Shown: positions 63,859-64,000 of the stretch, piece after piece
Numbering within the stretch: the first letter of the stretch is position 1
Layout of the letters: each line of letters opens with the position of its first letter
Origin: Acinetobacter johnsonii CIP 64.6
Lineage (GTDB): Bacteria; Pseudomonadota; Gammaproteobacteria; Pseudomonadales; Moraxellaceae
Direction of reading: 5' to 3'
Assembly (NCBI RefSeq): GCF_000368045.1
Contig: NZ_KB849236.1
Coordinates: 727,731 to 791,730 of the forward strand
Length of the DNA: 64,000 nucleotides
Made by a program: the position numbers and the translations under genes
The notes under the pieces: model-generated
Seen by the model: the letters and a program-made list of their open reading frames with translations, nothing else
Databases searched by the model: none
Told to the model about the DNA's origin: nothing

Positions 63859-64000
63859 GCTTTTGCACTGCATTAAGTTTTATTAAGAAATGTGACTAAT
63901 TGCTCAAACGTTCAATAAAATCATGTAATATATTTAAAACCTGAAATTGGGTAAAATAATCAATAGATTTCAGTTCTTTTGTGACAATTCATTAGAGCAA

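Overview
The window looks like a chromosomal segment of an Acinetobacter-type gammaproteobacterium. It is AT-rich. It carries the gene order prmA / zinc-ribbon protein / fis / purH / purD, the block rpsF-rpsR-rplI-dnaB-alr, a cyoABCDE oxidase operon, and a ppsA/ppsR divergent pair. Its insertion sequences and its BLUF photoreceptor are also of kinds common in that genus. The organism is inferred from gene content and order; no database search was done. I saw no rRNA, tRNA or CRISPR array.

Layout. 1-2.85 kb: the right end of an IS5-family element, then an AraC-type regulator gene broken by a frameshift and by an IS982-family insertion. 2.9-10.9 kb (minus strand): purD, purH, fis, a zinc-ribbon/DUF3426-like membrane protein, prmA, two tandem bile-acid:sodium-symporter-family carriers and a small secreted protein. 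11.1-13.0 kb: mnmG. 13.0-16.7 kb: an AT-rich accessory patch holding a SIR2-TPR gene (a defence-like architecture) split by an IS3-family element. 16.8-22.2 kb: a WYL regulator divergent from a cluster made of a circularly permuted ATP-grasp protein, an alpha-E protein, a transglutaminase, an Anbu-type proteasome homologue and a BLUF light sensor. 22.2-23.6 kb: a second IS3-family element that has rewritten the last codons of alr. 23.6-27.5 kb: alr, dnaB and the ribosomal genes rplI, rpsR, rpsF. 27.6-35.5 kb: a DUF3142-like lipoprotein, a large periplasmic protein and the cyo operon. 35.8-44.4 kb: an RDD protein, ppsA/ppsR, unknown secreted proteins, a luciferase-like oxidoreductase and two glycine-zipper proteins. 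44.9-49.3 kb: prfA-prmC, a sulfonate-type permease and binding protein, and a small unknown protein. 49.7-52.1 kb: a lipase-chaperone-like protein beside a sphingomyelinase gene with an in-frame amber codon. 52.4-57.6 kb: an AraC regulator divergent from acyl-CoA catabolic genes. 58.2-63.9 kb: a MoeB/ThiF-like enzyme, a UbiB-like kinase, folB-folK, a lipoprotein, coq7 and an LplT-like MFS transporter.

The main points for a second look are these. (1) Three insertion sequences have precisely reconstructable targets: AraC with 6-bp repeats, SIR2-TPR with 8-bp repeats, and alr with 3-bp repeats and a stop codon supplied by the IS end. (2) A BLUF photoreceptor sits directly behind the Anbu/ATP-grasp/alpha-E/transglutaminase cluster. 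(3) A secreted sphingomyelinase is paired with a LifO-like steric chaperone but interrupted by a single TAG codon. (4) A sulfonate-type uptake pair lacks an adjacent ATPase. Everything is read from the sequence by eye; family assignments rest on recognised motifs and not on searches.
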